Part shown: piece after piece, positions 25,901 to 38,200 of the stretch
Numbering within the stretch: the stretch's first letter is position 1
Layout of the letters: each line of letters starts with the position of its first letter
Assembly: GCF_003073045.1 (NCBI RefSeq)
Contig: NC_037591.1
Coordinates: 23,717,319-23,781,318 of the forward strand
DNA from: Pomacea canaliculata
Lineage: Eukaryota; Mollusca; Gastropoda; Architaenioglossa; Ampullariidae
Length of the DNA: 64,000 nt
Direction: 5' to 3'
Notes under the pieces: model-generated
Database searches by the model: none
Seen by the model: the letters and a program-made list of their open reading frames with translations, nothing else
What the model was told of the DNA's origin: nothing
Program-made: the position numbers and the translations under genes

Positions 25901-28900
25901 TGGATTGACTTTTCTGGACCATGAACTTGCATTACTGGACTGCCATACCTGCCTTCCTCCTTCGTCCAGGTAACTGTAGGTCGCGGCTGGCCAGTAACTG
26001 CGCATGTCATCGCCAGGTAAGGTTGAGAAGAGACTGATGCATTATTAGGGGTAGCATCTGCCGTGACCGGAGCTAAAAAGGAAAGAATTGTTTTCACTTT
26101 TTGAATCGAGAAAAAACACACACACATATACACACATGAATATTCACGTCGCATATATAGAAGTCACAGAGCATGTATTGTATATTCATGCGATCTATTC
26201 GAAAAGACTGCTCCATCCCCTTTACCAAATAAAACAGGATGGAGAGAAGAAAGAAAAATAGTAACAGAAAATAGTAACAAAGAAGAATCGCGATAGAATC
26301 TTGTGATCACACGAATATGCAGAGAGCATGTTTGTCTGCTTGTCGTCTGTGCGCATCTCGACCGCGATGGCGTAATTATTCAGTTTCAACACGGGTCGAC
26401 GGTTGTCAGTGAGTGCGTGGAAAACGGAAGTAAATTTTTACTTTGTGAAATAAACAGTCCTTGTCATCAAATATGTGCAGAATGAAACGGTATTCTTAGA
26501 TATGTACAGCTTCATAAAAGACGCACAATGTTAGTAATACTCGCAGTGCATTGTGGTAGTAGAGCTTTAAAGAAAAAAATTGTTATGCAATATACTTATT
26601 TATAAGTGAATTGGCTCACTAGAAATGATAAGGTCGACGCTCTCAGATGCTGTCCCGATTTCGTTACTTGCTTTACAGACATAAGTGCCATTGTTAAAGA
26701 CATCCACTGCCGTCAACACCAAAGAGTTGTCGTCTTGTATCTTGGCATTGAAAGGTTGTCCTCCCTGAAATAATAACATGCTGTTCAAGAGGATTTTTAA
26801 AAATAAAAAATAAAATATTTCGCGGTTTAGAATTTTGCATTATCACGCAGAACAATTAGTCTAGAAGCATGGCCTAATAATAGGTCTTCAACAATTTCTC
26901 CTATTTAAAACATTAGACAGCGGTTTCAGCTCATGAAGATTGAGTAGACCCTGTTTAAGAAACAATTACAAAAACAGCAAAATACCCTCGATAAATAACA
27001 GAAAGTTCCGCAAATGATCAGCCCTCTCAGAAGCTACCCCCAACCCTCTATTCATGAAAAGGTTTTCATACTTAAACTGTGCTCGAGCTCTCCGTTTTGC
27101 TGATTATTTTTGTTAATGGCTGACCTGAGGAAAACTCCACGTCACCGATGGTGCTGGCGTTCCAATGACGTCACATCTTAAGATGACTGACTGGCCAGTT
27201 GGCACGACTTGCGCTTGAGGAGGGTGAATGATGACGGGGGATGCTGCACACATCAGTAGAGGATAGGCGTGCATCAAACAGAGGGCCAGGGTTAATTACC
27301 AGAGGGCATACGTTAATAGCACTAAAAGAAACCAACTGGAATCCTGATCAATCAACCGTGTGTGATGCAACTGAGTGCAACATTGGAATTCCTTTGTATT
27401 ACAATACAATTCTTACATTAATTAACTAGCCCTGTGATCTTCACCGTGGCAGACTTTTCCCCAGAGACGTTTGTCGAGACTTACTGTTCCCGTCAAACGA
27501 GAAACCAATGTGCAAGCCAGCCCAGCGCCTCAAGAACTTACAAGACGTAAGTCAGAACTTACACAAGACCGTAAGTGAGACCTTACAGATGCCCGTAAAC
27601 AAGAACTTACACAAGACCGTGAGCTCAGCTCTGTCCTCTCTTGTCTCGTACACGTTGGACGCTCGGCAGAGGTAGGTTCCTGCAGCCAAGGCTGCGTGCG
27701 TCCGTCAGGGTCAGAGTGCTGGTCCTCGTGGAAGGAGTGACCGCTGTCTGCACATCTGACGTCACAGTCTCGTTTTGGCCGTCAGGTCGCACATGGATCC
27801 ACGTGATGTTAGGTACAGGGTAACCGGAGACGGTGCAAGCGAAGCCGATGCTGCCGTTGTCGTCGATGATGCTGCTCTGAGGAGAAATCTGCACCTGCAG
27901 GGGATCTGAAAGGTCAGGTTATCAAGTTAATAGCTTCAGGGTTACGTCGACCAGGAGCCCCCTGACCTTAGATAAGCCAAGAGAGCCTTCACTCATTATC
28001 TCTCTCTCCTCTTACTTCCACCACACACACAACTTTCTCTCTCCTCCTCCTCCCCCACCCCACTCCTAATACTCAGACCACTCAGACCTACCTGTGACCA
28101 CGAGGTGAACATTCGTAGTCGTTTTACCGAAAATGTTTGACACGTCACACTGGTAGTACTTCTCGTCCTGAATCTGCACGTCACTAATCTCCATTCCTTC
28201 TGCTGACACGGCGAACCGCGGTGACGTTGCAGGAGCCGGCGACCACGTGACCGTTGGGGTGGGGTAGCCCGTGGACTTACACGGTAGACGAACGTTGCTT
28301 CCCCTGGTGGCCATGATTGTGACGACATCGGAGGTCGCAGGGATCGGGGCAGCTTGCAGAAACAAATGTAACGAGGAGTACGAGGTAACCATGAAGCCAT
28401 TGCGCAGGATGTTGGTAACACCCAAAGGCAAATTTGAGAAGGGAATTGGGCGGGGGCCTCAAGTTACAGCGAAATTGTGGATATGTGCATCAGACTTTTT
28501 TTAAGAAGTTACAAAATCGTTGTCTTATGAGATACAAACTGGAACAGCAAAACAATTAAGCCTTTTTGAGGGAGCAGATGATGTCACACAGAAATGACAG
28601 CGTTTACGATATTGTGATGACCAACTCAGAAATGTAAAATAAAGGATGGAATGGGTGTGGAGGAAAAAAGGCAAAAAATACTAAAAAGTAGTTTCAGCGG
28701 TGAGCAGACGTTAAGAATGCTGGTAGCAAAGCTGGATCGTTTGGAAACACAGAAGGTAGGATGGGGTGGAAAAAGGTGGAGTTCTTACCCAGCCTGGCGC
28801 AGCACAGAGCGCTCTCGGCCAGGGGCGGAGTGACGTCACCATCCGCTCCGCGCTCACCTTTAGGTCCTGGAGGTCCAGACATCCCCATCGCACCGGGCTC

Positions 28901-29934
28901 ACCTTTCTGGCCAGGTAATCCAGTATCACCCTTGTCTCCCTTTGGACCTTGGAGACCAACTGCACCTGTATCGCCTTTCAAACCGGGGTCTCCTAGATCA
29001 CCTTTAGGTCCGCTGCTTCCAGGGACCCCTGGTTCTCCTATGAAGACGGTAAAAAATTATTTAAAAAAAAAACAGGCAGCCAAAGAGTCCTAATCCGTAT
29101 AATAAAGTGTAGGTGAACTTTTGAATGCGACGACTGTCATGAAGGAAACTTTACCTGTCATCTGCCTTACCTTTCTCTCCTTTGGACCCGCTCAGGCCTT
29201 TATCCACCTGAAAGTGAAGCAGACATTTTAGTTATGTCTAGAAAAATCACAGGGTCGTCTGCTTCTCTCTGATTACCGGGAGACACGACGTGTTTCGGTT
29301 TAATCATTCATTTCTTCATTCATGTGGTCATACTTTTAAACATAGACGCTTACTTGTTTAGTTGGTCGACATTTTTTCTCAGTTAGCAATTAGCACTTTC
29401 ATGCTCTTTTAAACTTCTTACATTTGCGAAAGGAAATTGAAAAGCTATTTAATAGCTATCTTGCCGTACAACTGACATATCAATCGGTTTTTTTTTCTGA
29501 CACAGTGAAGTATTTCTTGATATTGCGTTAGAATGATAAAGGTATGTATTGAGAAAGTTAGAGGCCCGTGGGTTGGGGAGTCGACAGAGGGACTACGGAG
29601 AAGCTTACCTCGGAATTGATCACCTGTCGGATGAGGGCCTCCAACGCGCTATCTACCTGTCTCTTTCACGTGCATGTGACTTCACCCGCTCTTCCAATTT
29701 GTTGAGTCGTTCTTCAACCTCTTCAGAGCGCTGTTATGTGTGTGCAACGGGTGTAAGTAATAGCCAAAGTCCCCCACTTCTCTCTCCCTCATAATATAAA
29801 TAAATAATTACTGCCTGAACATTTTTGTCATCATCCTGTTTCGTTTTTATGTCATACTTATTTCATAATATTGTAGCAGGTTAGCAAACACAAATAATTA
29901 ATTGTCATCATCTTCCTTCTTACATATACTTTTC

Positions 29935-29975
<41 letters not shown>

Positions 29976-30394
29976 GCCTACGTCTCTTTTCAATAAAAGA
30001 ATTCGAAATCGCTCTCAAATATAAGATTAAACATGTTTTTAACAGACAAACTTTGCCCTAGCTTAAAATCCTTAACTAGTGTAAAGTGGTTTGTTTGTTT
30101 GTTTGTTTGTTTGTTTGTTTGTTTTTTTTTTAAAGTTAAGTTACCTGTTTGCAAGTGCTCCATACAAATATGTTTGTAACGAGAGGACAGTCTAAAGTGT
30201 CTCTCTCGCTGCTCCAACCTTTGCCAGGTGTCTGTCATTTCTCGACTCCAGTGACTCCAACCTCCCCTGCAGAGCGGACAGTTGTTGATGCTGCAGCACC
30301 GCCACCGCCGCCAAGCACAAGGCCAGCGCTGCGCCGACAACTGGGGTCAGCGAGGTGAAGCGACAGTACGCCGCAGGGTCTTACCGTCGGCCAT
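19923..30394 (-). CDS. Type II membrane protein: coiled coil, collagen, four Ig domains, LCCL
   Basis: Probable cell-surface or shed multimeric recognition or adhesion protein of about 694 residues. Exons: 30219-30394, 29599-29729, 29171-29207, 28789-29037, 28092-28352, 27611-27905, 27125-27243, 26620-26764, 25949-26072, 23918-24063, 22911-22986, 21410-21476, 20082-20221 and 19923-20040. Most junctions are phase 1, as usual for Ig exons, and all agree once three single-base indels are allowed for. Start: MADGKTLRR then a membrane segment ([17 protein letters not shown]), so the C-terminus is outside. Next come a heptad-rich coil, 26 Gly-X-Y triplets, a CC pair, Ig1-Ig4 and an LCCL domain with CPGGC and AAAHAGV. 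The collagen and coil imply a trimer; the CC pair may cross-link it. Type II collagen proteins such as colmedins share the front half, but no olfactomedin domain is seen. The function is not known. Confidence 0.85.
21030..21295 (+). repeat. Possible tRNA-derived SINE
   Basis: TGGTGGTTAATGCGTTCAAC resembles a tRNA A box. It is followed about 35 bases on by a degenerate B box (GGTTCAATGGC), then a unique-looking tail. This is an intronic and weak call. Confidence 0.35.
23540..23920 (-). repeat. Degenerate tandem array starting at a 5' splice site (Ig4 exon)
   Basis: On the minus strand the exon ends TTATCG|GTATGTCAC, and 39 bases later TTTATCG|GTATGTTTGG follows. Further copies of the motif TTTATCG(A/G)TATGTCACTTTT and TTGTTCAT recur down to about 23540. 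The array also explains the long but low-complexity open frame 23412-23843, which is not a gene. Confidence 0.65.
24210..24495 (-). mobile_element. tRNA-derived SINE in an intron
   Basis: On the minus strand, TGGTTAGAGCCCTTGC (A box) is followed by GGTCGTGGGTTCGAAACTC (B box GGTTCGA) at tRNA-like spacing. A body and a short TTTGACTTTGAC tail near 24220 complete it. The promoter boxes are well kept but the cloverleaf is not complete, so it is a SINE head and not a tRNA gene. Confidence 0.6.
25363..25620. mobile_element. MITE-like repeat, copy 1
   Basis: Imperfect inverted repeat: TACCCCAGGGTAAAATGGGA near 25363 pairs with TCCCATTTTACAGGGGTAAA near 25565 on the opposite strand. Internal blocks TATAAAGCAGTGG and TACAAAAATAAGAC are shared with a second copy at 49485-49715. 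No coding capacity. Confidence 0.55.
27531..27625 (-). repeat. Tandem copies of the Ig2 exon end and its splice donor
   Basis: ACGGTCTTGT|GTAAGTTCT at the exon end (donor at 27610) is repeated 48 bases downstream (donor at 27562). A shorter copy, TCTTGTAAGTTCT, has its donor at 27541. The sequence between the first two donors is open in the gene's frame. Confidence 0.75.
28789..29207 (-). other. Collagen triplet exons
   Basis: Exon 29171-29207 opens the repeat ([10 protein letters not shown]). Exon 28789-29037 continues it, giving 26 uninterrupted Gly-X-Y triplets, rich in KGD, KGE and GPP/GPK, then a non-collagen end with two adjacent cysteines ([10 protein letters not shown]). Repeated KGE/KGD triplets stabilise short collagen triple helices. 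The phase is 1 at the join. Confidence 0.92.
29936..29980 (+). repeat. (TTG)n microsatellite
   Basis: About 14 TTG units in an intron of the collagen-Ig-LCCL gene. Confidence 0.95.
30088..30123 (+). repeat. (TTTG)n microsatellite
   Basis: About nine GTTT units followed by poly-T, in the first intron of the collagen-Ig-LCCL gene. Confidence 0.95.
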
Positions 30395-32294
30395 GCTGGT
30401 GTCCGCACGTGGTGACGGTCAGTGACAGGACGAGATCCAGCAGCGAGAGGATGTGCACGACGTGTACTACAAGTTCGTGAACGTTTACTCGACAAACGTG
30501 TCCGTGGCTTTTCGTTTTGAGGTCATATCGAGAGATACGGAATGGAAGGTTTGCTTATCTTTGCTTTATACGTAATGGCCTACAATTAATCGTGCTGTTC
30601 GACAGGTCTACAACAGTGAAAAAGTAGTCCAAAATCATTTGGTTGACCTCACTTCAAGATATTATCTCTCCAAATCATAATGAATAACGCTAATTCCTTC
30701 CTCCAGACTCGAAGCCTTCAAACATGACCATATACAGTATCAAAACCGTGACATCCTGCACCGATGTCCCTGTATTCTGTATTCGGTATACCCTAGTAAT
30801 TGTTGAAAGCAAAAAGGTTCACCCATGGAAGCTGCAGTTCACTGGGGGGAAATAACCTCAGCGAATTGTATATGAGCTGTTCCAAAAGTTTCAAAGAACA
30901 AGTACGATATAAGATTAACAAAATCAACAACAAGAGCATCGAGTGGTGATCGTTCCTTTTATGGGCTTAGTGTGTAAAGTGTGCGCCTTTGACTTGTGCA
31001 AGTGTGAGCCGACAGAGCATTAAATCCTGAATAGCTCAGACTAATACTTATAACAAGTAACTGATAGCAATATAGATCGAGGCAAGTGAAACTAAGAACA
31101 GTCAGTCGATCTGCTCTCAGAGAGAGCTACAGATTTTATAGGTTTCCCCTAATGAGATTGATAAAACTCGGTCATCATTAGGTATTCGCTATCCTCTTTC
31201 TCTTCATAACAGTCTGTATCAGACATAATTATACCTGCATGTGCCCACAATTAGCAGGTTAAGATATTATGTATTCTGATCAACGTAATAGTTTTGGCAA
31301 TTCATCATCATCTTCACTTTTTTTTTTAAATAACTAGATAAGACATTTGATGTAAGTCACAGGACACATTTCTGTATTCTTTGTCCCAATTGCCTCGTTT
31401 CGCATGAACTTATAACTTGTATGCAGCCTGATAAAATATGTCTTGTCCAAGGCGAGGATGAATCAGGCACATAATCATGTACACTGTGTGTGTGTGTGAG
31501 AGAGAGTATGTCTGTCTTGTAATAGGCATGCGGATGGGTGGGTAACGGGACCAAATATGATAATTATGTAATATATCTGCATTGTAACATATATGTGCAA
31601 ATGTGCGATATACGAGTATGTTGTACATATGGATATACGTGTTTGTGTGTGTAGGTGGTGGTGTAGGTGTTACCAGGGTAGTATAGTGTGTTTACTGTAA
31701 TGTTTGGATGTGTCTGTGTGTGTACGTGTTTCTCCGAATTTTATCCTGTTGTCAATTCCATCGTTTCCAAGTTTGCAGTAAAAAAGGGAGACAATACATA
31801 GTCTTGTACTTGAATACATTATAACTTAAACCTTTGATTATCTCTCTTCGAATGCACTCTTCTGGAGGAAATAAGAATCTTCATATCTAATAGGACATAC
31901 TTCCGGTGAATATCGGCTAATGTTTTCCTGTGTTAATCTAGTCTCAGCTTAGACACTGTTTGAGTTGCTAGTATGACACATGTACGCTACATTAGTCATT
32001 TATTTAAGACATTGTTTTAGAAGATTCGAGTTGTTGTTAACCAGAAGGCCCTTTTCACATTTTAGTGCTTCGGTGGGCGTCTGCTACAGTTTCTTGTTTC
32101 TTCATCACTGGGTGATGGGTGAAGTCGAACGATGACTTCATCGTAGGATTATTAGTTTCTGGACAGCGCACGAGGAAAGAAACACGTAGCCAACGGAAGC
32201 AGCGCACTAGTGTAACAAAACAGTTGTGAAATTTTTGGCAGAAGAAGAGAACGGCTTTGCACAGCAGACCAAGGTACAAGTCGTTCGTCCAAAG
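30395..32294. promoter_or_regulatory. Divergent intergenic region
   Basis: About 1.9 kb between the start codons of two genes transcribed away from each other (collagen-Ig-LCCL on minus, RALBP1 on plus). It must hold both 5' UTRs and promoters. I see no clear TATA box. It contains a GT-rich stretch (31480-31730) and otherwise AT-rich unique sequence, and no supported gene. Confidence 0.5.
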
Positions 32295-35200
32295 ATGAGT
32301 CTGGAAAGCCCCGACAACGAGAAGAACTTCCCCGGTTTGTACAAACAGAGCAGCTTATCGGAACCAGCCACAGGTAGCACAGTTCAGGCCACTATGCTGG
32401 CCGACTTCTACTGCATGGTTCAGAAGCTTGCATCTCAGAACTCCAGACATCTCTTCTTGTCTGTCTGTTTGGATTGATCAAATTTTTCCTGCTTATGTGT
32501 ATAGTTTTTTTTTTTTTTTTTTTGGTTTGGTTTGGTTTGTTTTTGTTTTGCATCTTCTGATACTATACTTATTCTTATATACTTTAAGTGATTTTCTTTT
32601 GTTAGTAAAACATATCTGACAGCATTCGTACTAGCTGAAAGTAGATGTCTTTTTCAATGTGATTATTTTCCTGAATAAAACTGTATAATTTTTCATTTAT
32701 TAGTCTAAGCATAAATCCTATTGGAGCTCTTTGTTGTTTGTAGTTTTCTTTTCTAACAGATCTAATGTTCTTCTGACAAATCAGATTTGTATCTGAGTTC
32801 TAAAATTGTTGGCATCTTTGACTAACCAATTACAGGGGAATTATAGTATTTAAAAATGTAATTTAAATAATGTTCTCATTATCATATCACTGCCAACTTA
32901 TCATAACTGCATGAAAATCACATTCAAGGAAGTAATCTGTTCATTTATTGTAGAATGAGTACTGTGTAGTGCAGTCCTTCATTTGCCCCATATGGCTGGT
33001 TCTTTAATAATCTTAATACAGTAATGGTGACTCAGACTGAAACTTAAGCAGTTTAATATGAGACTTAAAAAAACAACACTTTTTCAGCATTCTTTCCTTG
33101 TATATGTTGGGAAATGGAAAGTCTAGGGGTGAGAACATCCAACCCCAAGGCACAAACACTTGCCTGTTTGATGTGTGTATTGCAGCAACCTTTCCCTAGT
33201 TGACCTTATGTAGAATGGGTATCTAACTCCTTAAAAGGTTGGGGAAGGTAAGGCAGTGATGCAGAGGACATAAGTGAAGTCTGTAAAACAAAATCCCATT
33301 GTTACTTTATTGGGCAAATAGTTTCTTCTTGCATTGGTATAATCATTTTTTGAGGAAGTATTTGCTTCAAAATAGTCAAAAAGTATTACCATAAAAATTT
33401 TGTTGTACAGTGATACCTCGGTTCTCGAACGCCTTGACTTTCGACCAAATCGGTATTCGACCAGGAAATTCGAGAAAATTTTGTCTTGGAATCCGAACAA
33501 ATATTTGGAACTCGAACATCCGAACGTCCGAGATGAGCCGAATGGCGTTCATTCTGCCCAGCGCGCCTTGCTTGCGTCATCAGTGTGAGTGCAGAGAGAG
33601 AGAGTCACGTTTTGTGGAGAGAGTCATGAAATGTGTGCAAAATGGGCAGAAATCGCAAATTTTGTTGAACCCTGATAAAGTGGTAGCAAATAGAGCAGTT
33701 AACATTTTTAATGACAATGTTATGTCCACTTTCCGCAAAATTTTGCAAAGGAGAAAAAAAAAACAGCAAACAATTGACAAATTCTTCCGTAAAGAAATCA
33801 GACAAGCAACTGCAGAGCAAGATTCTGATTCTCCTCAGCAAAAGATACAGAGAACAGAAACACCCGAAGAGCAGTTACCCTCTGTTTTTATTGAAGAGGA
33901 CTCCCCTTCAAAACAATAACCATCCCCCTTCCCTCCTCCCTCCACATTCATTTCCTCCTGCCATAAAGTTTGGTACAGGTACAGTACAGTACATACTGTA
34001 CAGTACATTTTATTTTTGTTTTTTTGTTTTAATAAATACACTTTATTTTATTTCTTGTTGAGACTCATGTTTTCTACATATTATATACAATTAGGCCAGT
34101 AAATAGCATTTTCTGGGCTTGGAACGAATTAATCCAGTTTCATTATTTCCTATGGTTTCATTGCTTCGGTTCTCGAACAATTTGGTTCTCGACCGTCTTC
34201 CCGGAACGAATTATGTTCGAGAACCGAGGTATCACTGTATTTTTAAAGGTGGGAGATGCTAAAATATGTATGTTAGATTGTGCATTTGAAATGCATGTAG
34301 AAGTGTCTGAGGATTTGGAAATACCAATGTTTTTACAAGGTAGATAGTTCTGAGGTTTATGGTGATTAAAATAAAAATTTAGCTCATGTACTTTCAAGTG
34401 TATGTATTGCATGTCTGTGTTGTGTGTGCGTGTGTGCGTGCGCTTGTGTGTGTATGTGGAGTAATAAGAGACCTCACACCAAGGTTTTCCCCTTTTCTTC
34501 TTTATAAATTCTTTATAATAACTGTCTTTACTATTGACTGCATCCTACCTTTTTGTCTTACTAATTGTGAGTCTTGTACTAAGAGCAAAGTCCTGAGATG
34601 TGAGTTTCTGACAATCTGCATGGGTACAATACCTAAAGATCCTGAGAGTCAAGTTTCTGAAATTCTGCATGAAAAAATAAATCAATGTTGAGCTGTGACT
34701 CCCTGTTCTGGCTTTTGATTTTCACTAGTAATGTTTTGTAATAACCATGCATGACTTTAGGGTAGAATCATATGCTTTGTATCTTTGACATATATGTTAA
34801 TATGTTCTTAAGTTTTGTACTTATGTGAGTAGTGTAATTGTATTTCTGTATGTCTGGTATTGACAGTGTGCAGACCAATGATAAATCACATTTACTATGA
34901 TTATTGTTGTAGTAATTTTTCTAGTGATTGTGGGTATTAATTTCTAGGATATTGCTTAATTTTGTAAAAGTTTTTGTTTGTTGTAAGTATCCTTACATAA
35001 AAATGTAACAATATTTTCTTTGTAGCTAGCATTTGTAAATTTGTAAAAGAGTATTTTGATAAATTCACATTTTGAAGAAATTGCTTTGCATATGTTTATA
35101 CACTAAAGGAATTTAAAAACTTCACACCCTGATTCGCATGCTTTGATGATTTTTCAATGACTTTAAATGCTTGATGCATGCATTGATCCTCCACTTGCAG

Positions 35201-38200
35201 AAGAGGATGGAGAGTGGGGAGGACTAGGGAAGAAACGAGATGCAAGTCGCAAGCGCGATGGGAAGAAGGACAAAAAAGAGAAAGGCTACACAATGTTTGA
35301 AGAAGAGGAGTCAGAGGAGGAACTAGTGGTACCAGATGATGTAAAGTGAGTTTCTTTAGTCAAGCGCTTCTAAATAAAGTGTAATATTGTTCTTGTTCTT
35401 AGGTGCTTAGAGCATGCTCCTTAGGATTGTAAGTATGCGCTTTACAAATTTTGCATTTATTATTATAGAAGCATAGTCTGCATGCCACAACCTACACAAC
35501 ACCTCATAATCCTAAAAGCCCACCCTTACCCCTTTTCTTCCCAAAACATTGATTACAGGCATCTGGCTACTTAAAGTTAAAATGGCTACATGAGAAAATT
35601 TTGATGGAGACCAATTCACACTTTTTGACTAGAATTTTATTTGCGATTTGTAATCAGAAAATGCTCTTCTCGTAAGCCAGGAATGAGGAAGTTCTGTTGC
35701 AAACTGATAGCTGCTTCCCTCCATTTCAAATCCTGCTTTAGGAATAAACCATGATCATGATAATTCATTTTTCTACTGAGATTTTTTTTTGTGATGATGG
35801 TAAACAATGAGGATAATAAACCATATTTTTAGAACCTGTCAAGCAGGTCAGTCTGCATTTTGTAGAAAAGATTTTGTGCTTTTCAGACTGTCACATGGAG
35901 CTTGAAAGAAAAATACCCTACTTTGTTTTGTTTGGTGTTGTTTAACCCTACTTTGTTTGCTGTTGTTTTTGTTTTGTTTTGGTTTTTTGCAGGAGTCCCA
36001 CCAAAGCAAAGAAGGTAAAGGCAGGGTTCAAGTTTCCAGCCAAAACTGATATTTTTCCTCGCATGAAACAAAAGGTAAATAGATGTAGCAGACTGTCATA
36101 TTCCATGGTAACCCAGTTCATGACCTGACATCGGATGAAAGGACTAAAGAATTGACAAACGAATGACTAAGTCAAGCATGATACTGTAATAATTAGATAA
36201 CTGAGTACATTTCACCGACATAAAAAGGCTCATTTAAGCAAGAAGTCCATGGCAACCCTGCGTAGTGCCATAGAAGAGCCAGATCTTTGTAACCATCTTT
36301 ACATTACACAGATGCATTTAGATTTGCTGAGCAAATAGAATCCCTCTGGGAACTGGGATAGCTTTATGAATGAAAGTTATTTTGTATTGTAAAACACATT
36401 ATCTTGTTTGTTGCATTTTTCTTTGACAGCAAAGATTATGTTGTTAGGTAATCCATGCTTTCATTTTCTTTCAAACTTAGGATGAAAAGAAAGACAAAGA
36501 AGCAAAAAAAGAGGAAAAGGAGAAAAAGAAAGAAGAAAAGGAAGTAAAGAAACACAAAAGTAAAGAGAAGAAAAAGCAAAAGCTAAGTCACATTGAGATC
36601 AAACCTGTTGCTGTTGCAAGTGAGTATAGCTGAGACTAAATGTAACTAATGTTGTTTCCCTTTCACAAGTGAACTGTTTGAGTTTTGTTGCTGTCACAAA
36701 TGTTTCTTCACTGTTGCTTGTGCTAGGTTATATTTTCCCTGAAGGGTAGTTCATTTTCCCTCGTCTTTTTTCCTTATATATCTTTCATTGAACACAGATG
36801 CTTTGTTCTCTATGAGGAAATGCAACATTTTTTTCCCTGCTTTGATGTGCATTTTTCCTTGCCATATAAGGTAGCAAACATTGGTATATCCTTGGATTGC
36901 AGTACAAATTTTCATTTTGTCCTTTTCATGAGTTACTCTAATAATCCATTGTAATTCTGAACATTGTCTCCTCTTTTATAGTACTGATGCAAGGTTTGCT
37001 GCATTATGATACTAAAATATTTGCCCATGGATAGAAATGTAGCATTGCTTGTATAAAAAGATGCTGCTTTGTTTTGTTGAATCTGGATTTATATAGAACC
37101 TATATATTTATATATTCATTGTTTTTAGAGAGAGAAGGGCTTAAGAAATAGTAGTTTGCAGCAGCCATTGAAATCATAATAGAGTATCACATTGTGTGTT
37201 TTTCGATGCTGTTGCTTGAACAGGTGCATGTGAAAATCCCATCTTTGGGATCCCACTTGCTTTGGCTGTGGAGCGTAATAAATCCCACGATGGTATCGAG
37301 CTGCCAGCCATTGTTCGAGAGTGTATTGACTATGTGGAGGAGTGTGGTAAGGGTTTACATTAGCAGTAGACTGTGTTAAAGGCAAGCTTTATGAAGAAAG
37401 GGTAATGTTTATGAGTATTTATTAATGTGTATATTTTTCATGCATATGTGCATGCATTTGTATGTGTGTGTATGTAAGTGCATATGTGTGTGTTTAGGGA
37501 GGGGAAGCATGATGTACCTACATCAGTATGTTTGGGTTGGAGAATGTGTACCTGCACTTCATTGTATGTAAATGTGCATGTGGAAATTTCTAGACAGTTC
37601 CATAGCACAGAGTAAAGTGTTTGTCAACAAGGCTATAATATATATATACTGTGGGTTCATATCTCAACTCTAGCTCATTATTTTCCCTCTCTCTGTGTGG
37701 ACATGTCACCCATTTACAAAGCTGGCCACTTTCTCATTACCTAGCTTTAGCTGTTGACTTGGCATAAAGCATCTACAAACAAATGAAGAATAGTAGAGAA
37801 TATGGGTCTGTATGTTTGTCAAGACATGGGCAGGTATTTGTTACATGTATCTGGCTCATGCATTCATCATACACATATTTGTGTATTACAGGACTTACAT
37901 GTGAAGGCATTTACCGCATCTCTGGTGTCAAGTCTAAAGTGCAACACTTGAAGGACTGCTACAACAAGGGTATGCCTGTGGAGCTGGTTGAACATGAACC
38001 TAATGTGGTTGCCAGCCTCTTAAAGCAGTTCTTGCGAGAGCTGCCAGAACCAGTTCTCACCACTGCACTCATGCCCAAGTTTGAGGAGGCCTCAAGTAAG
38101 TTCATATTTTAGCATGAGGGGTCTTTCTCCTGCCAGAAAACTTCATGTTTACCATGATAGGTCTCGCATTTGCCTGGGTCTGAGAAAACTCTAGTAGGTT

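Larger units (their letters stand above)
23918..28352 (-). other. Four Ig domains (seven exons)
   Basis: Ig1 is one exon (28092-28352: PCKS, TVTW, YYQCDV). Ig2 is one exon (27611-27905: [16 protein letters not shown] after a one-base frame correction). Ig3 is split (27125-27243 and 26620-26764: [16 protein letters not shown]). Ig4 is split (25949-26072 and 23918-24063: [16 protein letters not shown]). Each has the core Cys, Trp, Asp/Asn-x-Gly-x-Tyr-x-Cys pattern of I-set domains. The split point in Ig3 and Ig4 is just after the Trp strand, suggesting that these two arose by duplication. Confidence 0.9.
29599..30394 (-). other. Membrane anchor and coiled-coil exons of the collagen-Ig-LCCL gene
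   Basis: Exon 30219-30394 encodes a short cytoplasmic start (MADGKTLRR), a frameshift, [12 protein letters not shown], an Ala/Leu/Val membrane helix and [19 protein letters not shown]. Exon 29599-29729 encodes [20 protein letters not shown], a frameshift, then [16 protein letters not shown]. The spaced Leu/Val residues make trimerising heptads before the collagen. The lengths are 176 and 131 bases where the phases require 177 and 132. Confidence 0.8.

Noticed and set aside
27641..29093. Plus-strand open frames over Ig and collagen exons
   Set aside because: Antisense shadows of the collagen and Ig exons; the Gly-X-Y phase fits only the minus strand.
19923..30394. Collagen-Ig-LCCL gene as a true pseudogene
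   Set aside because: Eleven exons are clean, all splice sites are intact, and the three breaks are single bases with coherent protein on both sides.
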